DNA from: Nonlabens sp. Ci31
GTDB lineage: Bacteria; Bacteroidota; Bacteroidia; Flavobacteriales; Flavobacteriaceae
NCBI RefSeq assembly: GCF_012974865.1
Contig: NZ_CP043633.1
Location: 1,931,001-1,995,000 of the forward strand
DNA length: 64,000 nt
Reading direction: 5' to 3'
Shown here: positions 63,739-64,000 of the stretch, piece by piece
Position numbering within the stretch: position 1 is the first letter of the stretch
Layout of the letters: each line of letters begins with the position of its first letter
Notes under the pieces: model-generated
Seen by the model: the letters and a program-made list of their open reading frames with translations, nothing else
Told to the model about the DNA's origin: nothing
Databases searched by the model: none
Program-made: the position numbers and the translations under genes

Positions 63739-64000
63739 ATGGCTAGAATTGCAGGGGTAGATATACCTAAAAACAAACGTGGAGAAATAGCATTAACTTA
63801 CATTTACGGTGTAGGTAGGAATCGCGCAAAGGATGTTCTTATTGCTAGTGGTGTTAGCATTGATAAAAAGGTTAACGACTGGGATGATGATGAGATAGGA
63901 AAGATCCGTGCCGCTATTGGTGAATTCACCATAGAAGGTGAGTTGAGATCTGAAACTCAAGTCAACATCAAACGTCTTATGGACATAGGTTGTTACAGAG
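63739..64000 (+). CDS. rpsM: 30S ribosomal protein S13 (uS13), partial
   Basis: The first 87 codons are in the window: [35 protein letters not shown], and [20 protein letters not shown]. It runs off the right edge. Confidence 0.98.
   Translation, partial: MARIAGVDIPKNKRGEIALTYIYGVGRNRAKDVLIASGVSIDKKVNDWDDDEIGKIRAAIGEFTIEGELRSETQVNIKRLMDIGCYR

Noticed and set aside
1..64000. Defence islands, CRISPR arrays, prophage, insertion sequences, tRNA or rRNA genes
   Set aside because: No repeats with spacers, transposase, integrase, phage gene or tRNA cloverleaf was recognised anywhere in the window.

Overview
The window is about 64 kb of AT-rich chromosome from a marine-type Flavobacteriaceae bacterium (Bacteroidota). 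The evidence is a SusC/SusD pair, promoters of the Bacteroidota form TTG-N18-20-TAnnTTTG, almost no Shine-Dalgarno sequences, lipoproteins with short export signals, and a merged str/S10 ribosomal cluster without tuf. The genus cannot be fixed from the sequence alone. No tRNA, rRNA, CRISPR array, insertion sequence or prophage is visible. Almost everything is chromosomal housekeeping.

Layout. 1-3.7 kb (minus): a lipoprotein fragment, trpE and asnB. Each of the two biosynthetic genes is preceded by a complete ribosome-mediated attenuator: promoter, tiny leader peptide, intrinsic terminator. The trp leader carries three consecutive Trp codons and the asn leader carries two runs of three Asn codons. 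3.8-19.5 kb: an Nramp-like transporter, msrA, a coiled-coil zinc-ribbon-like protein, a Nif3 protein, lpxK, a hybrid histidine kinase, gap, lipA, a glycosyltransferase, murB with an aminotransferase, a decayed gene, a two-lobed aspartyl-protease/PDZ protein and a DUF1573 protein. 19.6-35.8 kb: valS; the membrane-lipid/quality-control operon rsfS-ftsH-LUD-cdsA-psd-ACBP; birA; pyrE divergent from a NUDIX gene; an M14 peptidase; coaD-ddl; PASTA-rluD. 36-42.5 kb: yaaA, radC, a deacetylase-like protein, a HAD phosphatase, rarA, a rhomboid protease and rlmB. 42.6-49.7 kb: an outer-membrane block (lipoprotein, SusD, SusC, Omp85-like). 49.8-64 kb: rpsL-rpsG-fusA, then rpsJ through rpsM with secY, infA and rpmJ; the cluster runs off the right edge.

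Two signals stand out. First, the two attenuators look like siblings: nearly identical terminator stems and exactly 7 nt between promoter box and leader ATG, which makes the leader transcripts probably leaderless. The asparagine attenuator of asnB is the most unusual element here. Second, a 16-bp perfect palindrome, CGCTTTCGCGAAAGCG, occurs seven times exactly and at least six more times with one or two changes. Nearly always it lies inside genes and in all three reading frames, adding AFAKA, LSRKR or RFRES to unrelated proteins. It is absent from the ribosomal genes except for one intergenic copy that forms a 12-bp hairpin between rpsJ and rplC.
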